Shown here in pieces: positions 38,480 through 47,864 of a stretch of 64,000 bases of DNA. The position numbers and the translations under genes are program-made. Source of the DNA: Marinobacterium ramblicola (GTDB lineage: Bacteria > Pseudomonadota > Gammaproteobacteria > Pseudomonadales > Balneatricaceae); contig NZ_JAHREP010000023.1 in the NCBI RefSeq assembly GCF_019084545.1, positions 1 through 64,000 on the forward strand, written 5' to 3'. Position 1 is the first letter of the stretch. Each line of letters begins with the position of its first letter. The notes under the pieces were generated by a model. That model was not told the DNA's origin. It did not search any database and saw nothing but the letters and a program-made list of their open reading frames with translations.

Positions 38480-39703
38480 TCAGGCGTAGACCGGTGCAAA
38501 TGCTTCTCCCGGATTCTCCACCGGACCGTTCTCACCCCAGTAGGGCGAGAGCTTGCGCAGCTTGGCGACGATCGGCGGCACCTCCTTGATCACACGCTCC
38601 ACCTCCGCCATGGTGTTGTAACGGGAGAAGGAGAAGCGCACGGTGCCATGTGCGGCGGTGTAGGGAATGCCCATGGCGCGCATCACATGCGAGGGTTCCA
38701 GAGAGCCCGAGGTACAGGCGGAGCCGGAGGATGCGGCGATACCCACCTTGTTCAGCAACAGCAGGATCGCTTCCCCCTCGATATACTCAAAGGCGATGCT
38801 GGCGGTATTGGGCAGGCGGTTGTCCGGATCGCCGGTGACGAAGCAGTTCGGTACCGCGGCGAGAATCCCCTGCTCCAGACGATCACGCATCGCCTTGACC
38901 TGGGTGTTTTCGAACGCCATGTGCTCGGCCGCCAGTTCGCAGGCCTTGCCCAGACCGACAATGGCCGGTGCGTTCTCGGTGCCGGCACGACGCCCACGCT
39001 CCTGATGACCGCCGCGCAGCAGCGGACGGTAGCGCACGCCGCGGCGCAGGTAGAGCACGCCGATCCCCTTCGGCGCATGCAGCTTGTGCCCGGACAGGGA
39101 CAACATGCTGATCGCGCTATCCTTCAGATTGATCGGGATCTTGCCCACCGCCTGAACGGCGTCGGTGTGGAACATGATGCCCTGCTCGGCCGCCAGCTGT
39201 GCCATCTCCTCGATCGGGAAGATGGTGCCGCTTTCGTTGTTGGCCCACATCACGCTGACCACGGCGACTTTGTCGCTGAGTAGTGACCGGTACTTGTCCA
39301 AGTCCAGACGGCCCTTGGAGTCCACCTCCAGCTTGTGCACGGTATAGCCTTCGGTCTCCAGGTACTCGCACAGGGTCAGCACGGCGGGATGCTCGACCAG
39401 GGTGGTGATGATCTCCTTGCGTTCAGGCTGCGCCTTCAGCGCCGAGAGGATTGCGGTGGAGTCCGACTCGGTACCGCAGGAGGTGAAGATGATCTCGGAA
39501 TCATGCTCGGCACCGAGCAGATCCTGGATCTGCTTGCGTGCCCTCTTCAGGGCAAAACCGACCTTGTTGCCAAAGCTGTGCAATGAGGAGGGGTTGCCGA
39601 ACTGCTCGCAGAAGTAGGGCTTCATCTCTTCAAAGACGGCCGGGTCCACCATCGTGGTTGCGTTGTTATCGAGATATATATCCTCGAGGTGAGTAGTGTT
39701 CAT
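38480..39703 (-). CDS. nifS: Nitrogenase cysteine desulfurase
   Basis: 407 residues of class V aminotransferase fold. YLDNNATTMVDPAVFEEM is the NifS N-terminus, the PLP lysine lies in LSGHKLHAPKGIGVLYL, and the active Cys lies in SSGSACTSGSLEPSHVMRA. It supplies persulfide sulfur to NifU for the nitrogenase clusters. It is last in iscA-nifU-nifS; its ribosome site GGAGGG lies inside the end of nifU. Confidence 0.96.
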   Translation of the reverse strand: MNTTHLEDIYLDNNATTMVDPAVFEEMKPYFCEQFGNPSSLHSFGNKVGFALKRARKQIQDLLGAEHDSEIIFTSCGTESDSTAILSALKAQPERKEIITTLVEHPAVLTLCEYLETEGYTVHKLEVDSKGRLDLDKYRSLLSDKVAVVSVMWANNESGTIFPIEEMAQLAAEQGIMFHTDAVQAVGKIPINLKDSAISMLSLSGHKLHAPKGIGVLYLRRGVRYRPLLRGGHQERGRRAGTENAPAIVGLGKACELAAEHMAFENTQVKAMRDRLEQGILAAVPNCFVTGDPDNRLPNTASIAFEYIEGEAILLLLNKVGIAASSGSACTSGSLEPSHVMRAMGIPYTAAHGTVRFSFSRYNTMAEVERVIKEVPPIVAKLRKLSPYWGENGPVENPGEAFAPVYA

Positions 39704-39705
39704 GC

Positions 39706-40608
39706 TCAGCCCTCCATGCTAACGAGTGCTTCTTTGGACGCCGGAATCACCTTGACGAACTCGCCCAGCTCTTCGATCAGACGCTGCTGGATACCGCCCA
39801 GGGTCATCGCCGCCATCTGGCAACCGGTGCAGGCGCCGGTGAGGTGAACGTAGATATTCTTGCCATCCACATCGACCAGCTCGACATCACCGTTGTCGGC
39901 CTGCAGCGCCGGACGGATAGAGTCGAGCACCGTCTCGATCTTGCGGATACGGGCCAGGGTACCCAGCTTCGGCACTTCCGGCGCCTTGGCAGTAGCAGGT
40001 TTGGCAACTGCCGCAACGCCGGCAACGAAGGTCTCCCCCTTCTCGGCCAGCACGCGGGTCAGGATATTCTCGATCCCTTCATGGCAGGATGAGCAACCGC
40101 CACCGGCCTTGGTGTAGTTGGTCACCTCTTCCACCGTGTGCAGGTTGTTGGCGCGAATGGTGTCTTCGATCATCACTTGGTCAACCGCGAAGCACTTGCA
40201 CACCAGCGCGCCCTCTTCGTGATCATCTTCCCAAACCTCGCCACGGTAGTTGGCGACCGCCGCCTGCAACGCTTCACGCCCCATCACCGAACAGTGCATC
40301 TTCTCCGGCGGCAGGCCATCCAGATAGTCGGCGATATCCTGGTTGCTGATCTTCAGCGCCTCATCCAGGGTCAGCCCCTTGATCATCTCGGTCAGTGCGG
40401 AAGAGGATGCGATAGCGGAGCCGCAACCGAAGGTTTGGAAACCGGCATCCAGAATCACTTCGGTCTCCGGTTCCACCTTCAGCGTCAGCCGCAGCGCATC
40501 ACCACAGCTGATCGAACCTACATCACCTACCCCGTTGGCCCCTTCGACTGCCCCGGCATTTTTCGGGTTGTAGAAATGCTCTTGTACCTTTTCAGAATAA
40601 TCCCACAT
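39706..40608 (-). CDS. nifU: Nitrogenase Fe-S scaffold NifU
   Basis: 300 residues with all three NifU domains. The IscU-like part has Cys35, Cys62 and Cys106 ([25 protein letters not shown]), the same numbering as in Azotobacter. The central [2Fe-2S] part has CKCF and CSSCHEGIE. The Nfu-like C-terminus has CTGCQMA. A Pro/Ala linker (~200-215) joins the last two. It builds [Fe-S] units with NifS for NifH and the FeMo-co pathway. Confidence 0.97.
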   Translation of the reverse strand: MWDYSEKVQEHFYNPKNAGAVEGANGVGDVGSISCGDALRLTLKVEPETEVILDAGFQTFGCGSAIASSSALTEMIKGLTLDEALKISNQDIADYLDGLPPEKMHCSVMGREALQAAVANYRGEVWEDDHEEGALVCKCFAVDQVMIEDTIRANNLHTVEEVTNYTKAGGGCSSCHEGIENILTRVLAEKGETFVAGVAAVAKPATAKAPEVPKLGTLARIRKIETVLDSIRPALQADNGDVELVDVDGKNIYVHLTGACTGCQMAAMTLGGIQQRLIEELGEFVKVIPASKEALVSMEG

Positions 40609-40646
40609 CGCTTGAACTCCTGAGTCGATTGTTGCCGGTTAGGCCA

Positions 40647-40970
40647 TTAACACGCGAACGATTTGCCGCAACCGCAGCTCTGGGTGGCGTTCGGGTTTTC
40701 GAATTTGAAGCCGCTGCCTTCGAGACCGTCGAGGAAATCGACGGTCACGTTGTCGAGCAGTGGCTGGCTGGCGGGATCGACCAGAATCTTGAGACCGCCG
40801 ACCTCAACGACCTGATCGTCTTCGGCGGCGCTCTCCTCCAACTTCATACCGTACTGGAAGCCGGAACAGCCGCCGCCATCGACACGAATCCGCAGCCCTA
40901 CGACAGGCTTGCTGGCATTCTCAATGAAACGGGCGACTGCACCGATTGCGTTTTCTGTGAGCTGTATCAT
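40647..40970 (-). CDS. iscA: Nif-specific IscA/HesB-type A-type carrier
   Basis: 107 residues with the A-type pattern: GLRIRVDGGGCSGFQYGM for the first cysteine and the C-terminal CGCGKSF pair. It carries iron or Fe-S clusters. It is the first gene of the sigma-54 unit that continues with nifU and nifS, as in Azotobacter; GGAG lies 6 nt before the ATG. Confidence 0.94.
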   Translation of the reverse strand: MIQLTENAIGAVARFIENASKPVVGLRIRVDGGGCSGFQYGMKLEESAAEDDQVVEVGGLKILVDPASQPLLDNVTVDFLDGLEGSGFKFENPNATQSCGCGKSFAC

Positions 40971-41008
40971 TGCGTTCTCCTCGCCGGATCGTTGCTTGCC
41001 TAGACCGG

Positions 41009-41024
41009 TGCAATCGGGGTGCCA
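41009..41024 (-). promoter_or_regulatory. Sigma-54 promoter of iscA-nifU-nifS
   Basis: On the minus strand TGGCACCCCGATTGCA fits the -24/-12 consensus at every fixed position (GG-N10-GC). It lies 39 nt from the iscA ATG. Confidence 0.9.
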
Positions 41025-41139
41025 GCGACAGGAAACAAAAATTACCCTTTTATTTCATGCAGATAACAATATACACACATTATTTACGTGTATTTTTGTC
41101 GGCGTCCAAAGAACAACATTGGTGGGTTTTGGTGGGGAG

Positions 41140-41155
41140 TGTCGGGTTTGCTACA
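41140..41155. promoter_or_regulatory. NifA upstream activator site for iscA-nifU-nifS
   Basis: TGT-CGGGTTTGCT-ACA, the TGT-N10-ACA pattern, ~116 nt upstream of the -24 element. Confidence 0.75.
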
Positions 41156-41156
41156 T

Positions 41157-41174
41157 GCCGGCCAAAGGCCCGGC
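41157..41174 (-). terminator. GC-rich hairpin after the nifENX operon
   Basis: GCCGGCC-AAA-GGCCCGGC folds with one bulge, 53 nt past the last gene of the operon. It lacks a U-tract, so termination is uncertain; it may insulate the adjacent NifA site. Confidence 0.4.
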
Positions 41175-41226
41175 TTACCCACCCGACTTATTCAACTGAC
41201 GTGGTCACCTAACTTAGCCACCTAAC

Positions 41227-41634
41227 CTAGTCACCCAACAGGGCTTCGTAGGCATTGCGCAGCAACAGCCGTTCGGTGATCGGCAACTGCAGCAGATCCA
41301 TCAGCGTTATAAAACGCCCGCCCTCCAGGTTCGGCAGTTGGTCGCCGTTGATCCGCAGCAGTGCCACGGGCGTCCATTCACCCGGCTGCTCGACCCAACC
41401 CAGAGTGGCACTGGCCACACTCAGCTGCTCCGGCTTCAATCCAATCAGCTCTGCGATAGCCCGGACCATCTGTGCCGGGTGCGGAACGAGGTTTGTGGGT
41501 TCGTGGTCGTCATGCAGTATGGAGAGTTTGGCCAGAGGGGTGGGCAGGCACACCGAAGGGCCGGTGTCGTACTCCACCAGCCAGAAGTGCAGCCGCGCGC
41601 TGATGGCGTGAAGGTGGGCAACGATTACGCGCAT
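41227..41634 (-). CDS. Unrecognised protein, last gene of the nifENX operon
   Basis: 135 residues from MRVIVAHLHAISARLHFWLV; the frame is open further up but overlaps the previous gene. I do not recognise it. It looks like a mixed alpha/beta soluble protein (LVPHPAQMVRAIAELIGLKP, LDLLQLPITERLLLRNAYEALLG-like C-terminus, abridged). It starts 10 nt after the preceding gene and ends the operon, so a role accessory to nitrogen fixation is inferred from position only. Confidence 0.65.
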   Translation of the reverse strand: MRVIVAHLHAISARLHFWLVEYDTGPSVCLPTPLAKLSILHDDHEPTNLVPHPAQMVRAIAELIGLKPEQLSVASATLGWVEQPGEWTPVALLRINGDQLPNLEGGRFITLMDLLQLPITERLLLRNAYEALLGD

Positions 41635-41644
41635 CTCTTGGCGA

Positions 41645-42019
41645 TCACCCTTCCAGTTCTGCCAACAGTGCGATCTCCGACTTGAGATTGTCGCGATCAC
41701 GTCCCCAGATGCTCAGTTGCTCCGCCCAGCGCCCCTCATATGCGGGATGTGGGCAGAGCAGATCACACTCCAGCAGCAGCGAGCCGTCGGCATTGATCAC
41801 CAACTGAGCACGACGTTGGCTGCCATCCAGGCTCCAGCGGCCGTTCAGGGTCGGCTCGCCGGTGTACGGATCGGCCTGCTGTTCAAAACGAAACTGGTCC
41901 GTATCCGGTAACATCGCCATGTCTAGACCGGTCTTGTGCAGCCGTTCACGCCCCGCTACGCAGGCCGCATCCAGCAGCGCTCGATAGCTGTCCAGGAGCG
42001 CCTGGGTGGCACTATCCAT
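41645..42019 (-). CDS. Unrecognised protein in the nifENX operon
   Basis: 124 residues: an N-terminal helix (SATQALLDSYRALLDAACVAG), then a beta-rich part (YTGEPTLNGRWSLDGSQRRA, QLVINADGSLLLECDLL) and a C-terminal helix. No cofactor motif stands out. It lies 63 nt downstream of the [2Fe-2S] ferredoxin gene and 10 nt before the last gene. Confidence 0.65.
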   Translation of the reverse strand: MDSATQALLDSYRALLDAACVAGRERLHKTGLDMAMLPDTDQFRFEQQADPYTGEPTLNGRWSLDGSQRRAQLVINADGSLLLECDLLCPHPAYEGRWAEQLSIWGRDRDNLKSEIALLAELEG

Positions 42020-42082
42020 CGTTTGTCCCCCGTCAAATGAGTGCGGTTATTGCTCGCTGATCACTCACTTACCACTCCGCTC

Positions 42083-42406
42083 TTACCACTCAACTTCAGG
42101 CGCCAGCAGCTCGGTCACCGGATTACCGCCGAGCAGGTGCTCCTCGATAATACGGTTAACGTCCGCCGGCTTGACCGCCTTGTACAGGTGCGAGCCCGGA
42201 TAGATCAGCACGTTGGCACCGAGATGGCAGGGGCCGAGGCAACCGGTCGCGGTGACCGCGAACTGCTGGAACAGGTTGCGCTTGGCAATCTCCTCGGAAA
42301 AGGCCTGTACAACGATGGAGGCACCGGCGGCGCCGCAGCTGCCACGGGGATGGCCTTCGGGGCGCTGCTGACTGCAGACGAATACATGGGCTTGAGGTCT
42401 TGGCAT
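42083..42406 (-). CDS. Thioredoxin-like [2Fe-2S] ferredoxin
   Basis: 107 residues. The cluster cysteines follow the Shethna/thioredoxin-like spacing: Cys10 in HVFVCSQQRPEGHP, then SCG, and the later pair in VTATGCLGPCHLG. Such ferredoxins occur in nif clusters of Azotobacter-like bacteria as electron carriers or in FeMo-co assembly. Confidence 0.88.
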   Translation of the reverse strand: MPRPQAHVFVCSQQRPEGHPRGSCGAAGASIVVQAFSEEIAKRNLFQQFAVTATGCLGPCHLGANVLIYPGSHLYKAVKPADVNRIIEEHLLGGNPVTELLAPEVEW

Positions 42407-42449
42407 GATCCTGCTCCTCTGGTTAGCAACTACGGGTTAGCGCCTACGG

Positions 42450-42749
42450 TCAGGCCGCAGCCGGCTCGTGGCTGTGACACTGCTTCGGACAGACTCGGAA
42501 GCAGGACTGACAACCGATGCAATCGTCGGAGTTGGCGATCGACATCACCATCATCTCGTCGTCGTCATCGAAATCGTCGTCATCATCGGCCAGGGCTTCG
42601 CCTCGCTCGACCAGTTCGAACACATCGCGCGGACACACCTTGTAGCAACGACCACAACCGATACAGGTTTTCTGGTTCAGATCGTTGACGAAACTGGGCA
42701 CCCACTCGGCACCGCCGCGGGTGCGCCCTGTTATAAGCTCTGCAGACAT
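42450..42749 (-). CDS. fdxB: Nif-specific ferredoxin III (2x[4Fe-4S])
   Basis: 99 residues from MSAELITGRTRGGAEW, chosen because AGGAG lies 8 nt upstream; the frame is open for 57 more codons but overlaps the DUF683 gene. Two cluster motifs are present: CIGCGRCYKVCPRDVF and CIGCQSCFRVCPKQC. Between them is a strongly acidic insert with ten Asp residues (ADDDDDFDDDDE). FdxB-type ferredoxins feed electrons to the NifEN/NifB pathway or nitrogenase. Confidence 0.93.
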   Translation of the reverse strand: MSAELITGRTRGGAEWVPSFVNDLNQKTCIGCGRCYKVCPRDVFELVERGEALADDDDDFDDDDEMMVMSIANSDDCIGCQSCFRVCPKQCHSHEPAAA

Positions 42750-42778
42750 TTCACGGACTCCTGATTTACCTTGTTCCA

Positions 42779-42985
42779 TTAGCCTTCGAGCGCGTCCAGC
42801 CGGTCCTGAGCGGACCTCCAGGCCAGGCAGGCATCGACGGTTTTTTGCGCCAACTCGGGCAGGCTCGAATAATCGGTCCAGAGGCTGTCCTCGACCAGAT
42901 CGTGGACCGCCGAGGCGCATTCGGTGGCGATGCGCTTCGCCTTGCGCGCCTCTTTCTGCAGTTTCTTCAGTTCTTCGTCGGTCAT
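42779..42985 (-). CDS. DUF683 / CCE_0567-type small nif protein
   Basis: 68 residues forming two long helices (MTDEELKKLQKEARKAKRIA, HDLVEDSLWTDYSSLPELAQ), typical of the DUF683 protein that follows the DUF269 gene in nif clusters. The family binds metal through conserved His/Asp/Glu residues; its exact role is unknown. GGGGGAG precedes the ATG. Confidence 0.9.
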   Translation of the reverse strand: MTDEELKKLQKEARKAKRIATECASAVHDLVEDSLWTDYSSLPELAQKTVDACLAWRSAQDRLDALEG

Positions 42986-43015
42986 AGCTCCCCCTACTTC
43001 AACTGTAAATGTGGT

Positions 43016-43483
43016 TCAGTCCTCGGCGGCGGCGCGGAACTTCTCGATCGTGGTCAGCGCACGGGCGACCAGTTTTTCCGCCTCCTCGTCCAGTTTCTCG
43101 ACGGAATCGAAACCGAAGCGGTGTACATCGCGCAGCGCCTTGTCGATGACGACCAGCTTGCCGACCATGATCAGGGCACGACCGAAACCTTCATGGCTCA
43201 GGTTAATCATCGGCACCGCCATCAGACCGCACTCCTGCTCTACACGCACCGCGATAGCGTTGTAGTACGCCTTGACGCGGGACACGACCACCTCGTCCGG
43301 ATCGCCGACCACCGGAATCTCGCGGCGACGCGCCTTGGTCAGGATCATCGGGTCCAGCACCTTCTCGTCCCCCCAGGTATCGTAGGTACCGTAGCTATCC
43401 ATCGCCCGCAGCTGGACGATCATCTGCTTGATAAACGGCGCGGCCAGAGAGGCTGAGCCAGGCTCAATCGTCATATCGCTCAT
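43016..43483 (-). CDS. NifX-associated protein (DUF269)
   Basis: 155 residues. FIKQMIVQLRAMDSYGTYDT near the start and the segment ending in MAVPMINLSHEGFGRALIM are typical of DUF269, which nearly always follows nifX. The molecular function is not known; it is assumed to help FeMo-co synthesis or storage. GGAGAACAACG leads into the ATG. Confidence 0.93.
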   Translation of the reverse strand: MSDMTIEPGSASLAAPFIKQMIVQLRAMDSYGTYDTWGDEKVLDPMILTKARRREIPVVGDPDEVVVSRVKAYYNAIAVRVEQECGLMAVPMINLSHEGFGRALIMVGKLVVIDKALRDVHRFGFDSVEKLDEEAEKLVARALTTIEKFRAAAED

Positions 43484-43544
43484 CGTTGTTCTCCAAAGGA
43501 TTTGAACCTGTTATATGGAACCTGTTATCGGAAATCGGGACCGG

Positions 43545-44018
43545 TTACTCGTCCCAGCCCTCGGCTTCCATCGAATCAAAACGTTTTAGCGCGTGCTGCT
43601 GCCGACGAATCGCCTTGGCCAACCAGCTGGAGGGCCCTTCGCGCAGCTCATCCTGCAACGCCGACAGCAGCTCGCCGATCGGCGCCTCATCGGTCACCCT
43701 GACCGGCTGGATGCCGTTCTCCAGCAGTTGGCGTACCGCCGATGCGCCGCAGGCCCGGCAATAGACAGCGGCACAGCCGGAGAGCTGCGCGATCTTCACA
43801 GGCAACCGCTCCTCGTTGTCCTCCTCGCTGACGTCGGCAAACTCGCACACCGAGATCAGCCAGGAGGTGCGGTCATTGACGCCGTAGATGGCAAAAGCCA
43901 GCGCCGAACCGAAGTGCTGGTTTACCGTCTCCCGATCCGTGGTCGCGAAGGCGACACGTAGAATTTCCAGCTCCCGTGCACTTCCGACGACCTCGAGCCG
44001 CCGTGTCAGCGGTGTCAT
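43545..44018 (-). CDS. nifX: FeMo-co precursor carrier NifX
   Basis: 157 residues with the NifB/X/Y cofactor-binding fold: LRVAFATTDRETVNQHFGSA (His in the NQHFG loop), FAIYGVNDRTSWLISVCEF, LSGCAAVYCRACGASAVRQL and the C-terminal LREGPSSWLAKAIRR. It carries NifB-co or VK-cluster between NifB and NifEN. It starts right at the nifN stop. Confidence 0.94.
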   Translation of the reverse strand: MTPLTRRLEVVGSARELEILRVAFATTDRETVNQHFGSALAFAIYGVNDRTSWLISVCEFADVSEEDNEERLPVKIAQLSGCAAVYCRACGASAVRQLLENGIQPVRVTDEAPIGELLSALQDELREGPSSWLAKAIRRQQHALKRFDSMEAEGWDE

Positions 44019-44019
44019 A

Positions 44020-45402
44020 TCAGGCTCCCGCGGCCATCCTCATCTGAGGCTCGCCATCCTGTTTCTGGGCATAGATCGAGTGATAGGGCCTGATCTCCTC
44101 ATGCTGCGACAGCTTGAGGTTGGCGATATCGAACAGTATCTGCTGGATGCCGCGATAGCCACACCAGACGCGCTGGAAGCCGCCGACATAGTCGTACTGC
44201 GGGAACCCTGCGCGCAGGTGCGGTGTATGCAGCCGCTGCGAGGTTTCCGCCAGATGACTGTTGCCGATCAGCAGTTCCGCGCGGTATTCACGGGCATCCT
44301 GTTCCAGATCCTCCAAGTCACCGATCTGTACCTGCGGCAGCGCCAGTTCGGTCAGCGCCGGCCCCTTCGCCGGCGCGACAGCGGTAACCACCTCGGCGCC
44401 CATGCTGACTACCAGATCGTGCATCGACAGCAACAGATCGGGATCGGCCGCGATGGCAACACGCAGTTGTCCAAGCATGAAGTGGGTATCGAGCATGGCG
44501 TCCTGCAGCTGGGCGCGGTGTCGGCGCCAGCGGCTCGGGACCTCGTTGCCGGAGATCTCCGCCAGCGTCATCAACCAGCGATCCACCGCTTTCAGCGTGT
44601 GCAGATGGGAGAAGTTGTAGCTTTTCACACCGCTGCGCTGCTCCAACAGCCAACCGGACTCGGCCAGCGAAGCACCGATCACCAGCGTGGCCCGGCTTTC
44701 GACGCAGGTGGCCAACTCATCCAGGGTGAGACCGCCGCTGGTCAGCGGACAGTACTCCTCGCTGGGCAGGTGGCCGTCGAGCGAGCCTGACAGGTCGGGG
44801 ATCAGCAGCGGGCGCAGGCCAAAGCTCTCGATCGTGTCGCAGATGTACTCGAGATCGCCCGGAGTCAGGTAGCAGCCACAGAGCACATTGACCTGACGCT
44901 GGCGGCGTCCGGCGCGATCGGATTCCGGCACCAGCGACTCGATGATCCCCTTCAGCGCCAACGCGTAACCGGTCTCGAAGCAGCCGCTGAAATCCGGCGT
45001 ATTGGCCGCCACCACCGCAACCTTGTCGAACTCCGGATGGCGACGGCGAAAGGTACCCACCGCGCCGTTCAGATCGCAGCCCTGAGTCTCGGCCAGGCCG
45101 GTGCTGCACAGGCCGATCAGGGCCGGTTTCTGCTTCTCGCTGATCGTCTTCAGTGCCTCGACGATATTGTCGTCGGCGCCCATGATCGAGCTGACCTGAT
45201 CCATCGCCGTGGTCTGCAGCGGAATCGGCTCACGGAAGTGGCGCACGAAGAACACCTTGGCGAACGCCGTGCAGCCCTGACTGCCATGCATCAGCGGCAT
45301 ACTGCGGTTAAAGCCCAGGTAGGCCAGCGCCGCGCCCATGGTCTGGCTCGCCTTCAGTGGGCTGACCGCCAACGGCTTTTTACGCTTGTTGATCTCAGCC
45401 AT
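44020..45402 (-). CDS. nifN: FeMo-co scaffold subunit NifN
   Basis: 460 residues, homologous to Nif[38 protein letters not shown] and [18 protein letters not shown] mark the cluster-binding face. With NifE it forms the scaffold on which NifB-co becomes FeMo-co. Its start overlaps the end of nifE by 8 nt. Confidence 0.96.
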   Translation of the reverse strand: MAEINKRKKPLAVSPLKASQTMGAALAYLGFNRSMPLMHGSQGCTAFAKVFFVRHFREPIPLQTTAMDQVSSIMGADDNIVEALKTISEKQKPALIGLCSTGLAETQGCDLNGAVGTFRRRHPEFDKVAVVAANTPDFSGCFETGYALALKGIIESLVPESDRAGRRQRQVNVLCGCYLTPGDLEYICDTIESFGLRPLLIPDLSGSLDGHLPSEEYCPLTSGGLTLDELATCVESRATLVIGASLAESGWLLEQRSGVKSYNFSHLHTLKAVDRWLMTLAEISGNEVPSRWRRHRAQLQDAMLDTHFMLGQLRVAIAADPDLLLSMHDLVVSMGAEVVTAVAPAKGPALTELALPQVQIGDLEDLEQDAREYRAELLIGNSHLAETSQRLHTPHLRAGFPQYDYVGGFQRVWCGYRGIQQILFDIANLKLSQHEEIRPYHSIYAQKQDGEPQMRMAAGA

Positions 45403-46828
45403 GGATCACCTCCGGCACATCGGTCAGTTGCAGCGGTTCGATACTGTCGCCGTAGTCGCCCCAAGGCGCCGGTTCGCGTACCGAGGTCCAGATCGGGCTC
45501 TCGATGGTGAGCGCCAGCTGGCGGACCAGCTCCAGCATCCCTTCGTAGCCGGCGTACCCAAACTCGCGTTCCTGGTTGATATCGAGGAAGGGGATGCGCG
45601 CCTTCAGCGCGGTGTAGAGGTTACGGCCGCCGGCGATCAGGATATCGGCCCTGTATTCATGCACGATATTGATCAGCTCCCTGGCGCCGCCCTCCTCGAT
45701 CATCTTGGTGTCTTCGCCCATCAACTCGCGGATGCGCGCCTTGTCCTCTTCTGTAGACTTCTTGGTACCGGTGGCGACCACCTTCATCCCTAAGTCCTGC
45801 AGCGCCGAGACCACCGACCAGGATTTCACCCCTCCGGTGTAGAGCAGTACGCGCTTGCCCGCGAGGCGCTCACGCCAGGGCTCCAGAGCGGTGCGGATAC
45901 GGCGCTCTTCCCGCGCGATCAGCGCCTCGGTGCGCGTGGTCAGGTCCGGATCATCGATTAGTCGGGCGAAGTCGCGCAGCGCCTGGGAGGTATCGGTGAT
46001 GCCGTAGAAACTGCCCTCGAACCAGGGGATGCCATACTTGCTCTCCATCTTGCGCGCCACGTTGAGCATCGCCTTGGAGCAGACCATCATCGTGCACTCC
46101 GCCTTGTGCATGGTCTGCACTTCGCGAAAGCGGGCATCGCCGGACAGGGTACAGAGCACGCGGATACCCAACTCGTCGAGCAGCGGCAGCACATGCCAGA
46201 ACTCACCGGCGATGTTGTACTCGCCGACCAAGTTCACATCATGCACCCTGATCCCCTCACGCCTGCCCGCCTCGGGCACAGGATCGGGATCGCGGGTGCC
46301 GATCACATGCTTGAACATCGCCTCGCCGGCGATGCGGTTACCCAGGTTCTTGGTGCCGTAGAAACCGGCGCCGTCCACCGGCACCACCGGCGTGCCCCAG
46401 CGTTCGGTGGCCGCCTTGCACACCGCATCCACGTCGTCGCCGATCAGCGCGGGGACGCAGGTGTTGTAAACGAAGACCGCCGCCGGACTGTAGTTGTCGA
46501 TCGCCTGCTTGATGGAGTGGAACAGGCGCTTCTCGCCCCGCCCCATGATCACATCCTGCTCGGTCAGGTCGGTGGTCATACCGATGCGGTAGAGGGTCGG
46601 GCCACTGGAGCGGGTGCCGCGGTTATCCCAAGAGCTGCCGGCACAGGCGATGGGGCCGTGAACGATATGCGCCACATCGGCGATCGGCAGCAGCGCGATC
46701 TGCGCGCCATCAAAGGCGCAGCCACCGGCAGAGGCGCCAGGCTTGGGCTTGGCACAACCGGACTTCTCCTTCTTGTTGTGCTCACATGCCGGTTCGTCCA
46801 GCAGTTCGGCGATATCCTTGGCTTTCAT
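45395..46828 (-). CDS. nifE: FeMo-co scaffold subunit NifE
   Basis: 477 residues, homologous to Nif[59 protein letters not shown] and [20 protein letters not shown] carry the cluster ligands. It is the first gene of the long FeMo-co assembly operon and has its own sigma-54 promoter. Confidence 0.97.
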   Translation of the reverse strand: MKAKDIAELLDEPACEHNKKEKSGCAKPKPGASAGGCAFDGAQIALLPIADVAHIVHGPIACAGSSWDNRGTRSSGPTLYRIGMTTDLTEQDVIMGRGEKRLFHSIKQAIDNYSPAAVFVYNTCVPALIGDDVDAVCKAATERWGTPVVPVDGAGFYGTKNLGNRIAGEAMFKHVIGTRDPDPVPEAGRREGIRVHDVNLVGEYNIAGEFWHVLPLLDELGIRVLCTLSGDARFREVQTMHKAECTMMVCSKAMLNVARKMESKYGIPWFEGSFYGITDTSQALRDFARLIDDPDLTTRTEALIAREERRIRTALEPWRERLAGKRVLLYTGGVKSWSVVSALQDLGMKVVATGTKKSTEEDKARIRELMGEDTKMIEEGGARELINIVHEYRADILIAGGRNLYTALKARIPFLDINQEREFGYAGYEGMLELVRQLALTIESPIWTSVREPAPWGDYGDSIEPLQLTDVPEVIHG

Positions 46829-46895
46829 CGGACCCTCCGGTTACACGGCGTTGATAGCTTTCAGACACAGTAAAAGCCTCTGTCCGTAATCAACC

Positions 46896-46911
46896 TGCAA
46901 CCGATATGCCA
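46896..46911 (-). promoter_or_regulatory. Sigma-54 promoter of nifE
   Basis: Minus strand TGGCATATCGGTTGCA: GG and GC are 10 nt apart, with full TGGCA and TTGCA boxes. It lies 68 nt upstream of the nifE ATG. Confidence 0.88.
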
Positions 46912-46955
46912 GACATAAGTTATTGATTTAACGATATACAACCCGTACAAACCGA

Positions 46956-46971
46956 TGTTGGAAAGGCAACA
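46956..46971. promoter_or_regulatory. NifA upstream activator site for nifE
   Basis: TGTTG-GAAAGG-CAACA, a perfect inverted repeat that fits TGT-N10-ACA, 45 nt upstream of the -24 box. This is closer than the usual 80-150 nt. Confidence 0.7.
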
Positions 46972-47183
46972 AAGTCACATACAGGGAAAGGTATGGAAGG
47001 AACGCAACAAAACCGATTGCCGACTCAGCGGTACAGGATCAAACAGCACGACGACTAGTGTATCAGGGGGCTGGAGGTGGACAGGGGCAGCTATCCCCCG
47101 TCCAGGTAACCGGATAGATAGCAGAATCCTAGCTGACAATAGTGGGGATCGTCGCCGCCCCGCCGACAACGAATGTATAGACC

Positions 47184-47855
47184 TTATTCGGCCCCTGTCT
47201 CCGTATAGCGGTGTTTGAAGTAGAAACGCTCCAGCTCGTTTCTCTTCGGATACTCGCCGGTGAAGGTCTTCACGTACTCGGGAATACGCTGCATCCTGAC
47301 CTCGAGCGATTCATCGGTCTGCATCGATATATAACCGATCTGCACCAGGTAGATTGTTCTTGCATGAACATCGGCCGCTGTTTCATCAAAGCCATAGCGT
47401 TGAAACATGGTGCATAACGCCTCGAGCCGCTGCCTGTCGGCGAGCTGCACCTCTTCCAGTATCGCTTTCGATTGCAGCGCCCAGCTGCGCATGGCGAACT
47501 CAAACCGGGAGTCGAACAGGCTCTGATCCAGCCAGCAATCGAATACGTTGAGCGTGGCCTCGGCCAGCGAATCCGCATAGGCCTGCGACTGCCGGATCAG
47601 GTTGCCGGTATTCTTGTCTTTCCACTTCTTCACCAGCGCATCCAGCAACTCCTCCCGGTCCTGGAAGAACCAGTAGAAACTGGTCCGTGACAACTTCAGC
47701 TTTTTCGCCAAGGCCGCGATCTTGACCGCCTCGACACCCGACTCAAGCAGGATCTCACCGGCCGCATCCAGCCAGAGATCGGGAGATCCGCGCCAACCGC
47801 TCTCACTCGTCATGTTCTTGTTCATAGCCTTATTCATAGCCGTCTTTATACCCAA
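47184..47855 (-). CDS. TetR-family regulator, divergent from dgcA-like gene
   Basis: 223 residues with the HTH at ~25-70 (LWLDAAGEILLESGVEAVKI, LAKKLKLSRTSFYWFFQDRE). The first 15 residues contain three Met codons, so the true start may be one of them. It is divergent from the DgcA-like gene; shared TGTACATT motifs in the spacer are probable operators, one of them inside the sigma-70 promoter, which argues for repression. Confidence 0.9.
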   Translation of the reverse strand: MGIKTAMNKAMNKNMTSESGWRGSPDLWLDAAGEILLESGVEAVKIAALAKKLKLSRTSFYWFFQDREELLDALVKKWKDKNTGNLIRQSQAYADSLAEATLNVFDCWLDQSLFDSRFEFAMRSWALQSKAILEEVQLADRQRLEALCTMFQRYGFDETAADVHARTIYLVQIGYISMQTDESLEVRMQRIPEYVKTFTGEYPKRNELERFYFKHRYTETGAE

Positions 47856-47864
47856 TCAACCGGC

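Larger units (their letters stand above)
46829..47183. other. nifE upstream region
   Basis: 355 nt without a gene, between nifE and the convergent-side tetR 3' end. The left part holds the sigma-54 promoter and NifA site; the right part (46972-47183) shows nothing I can name. Confidence 0.6.
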
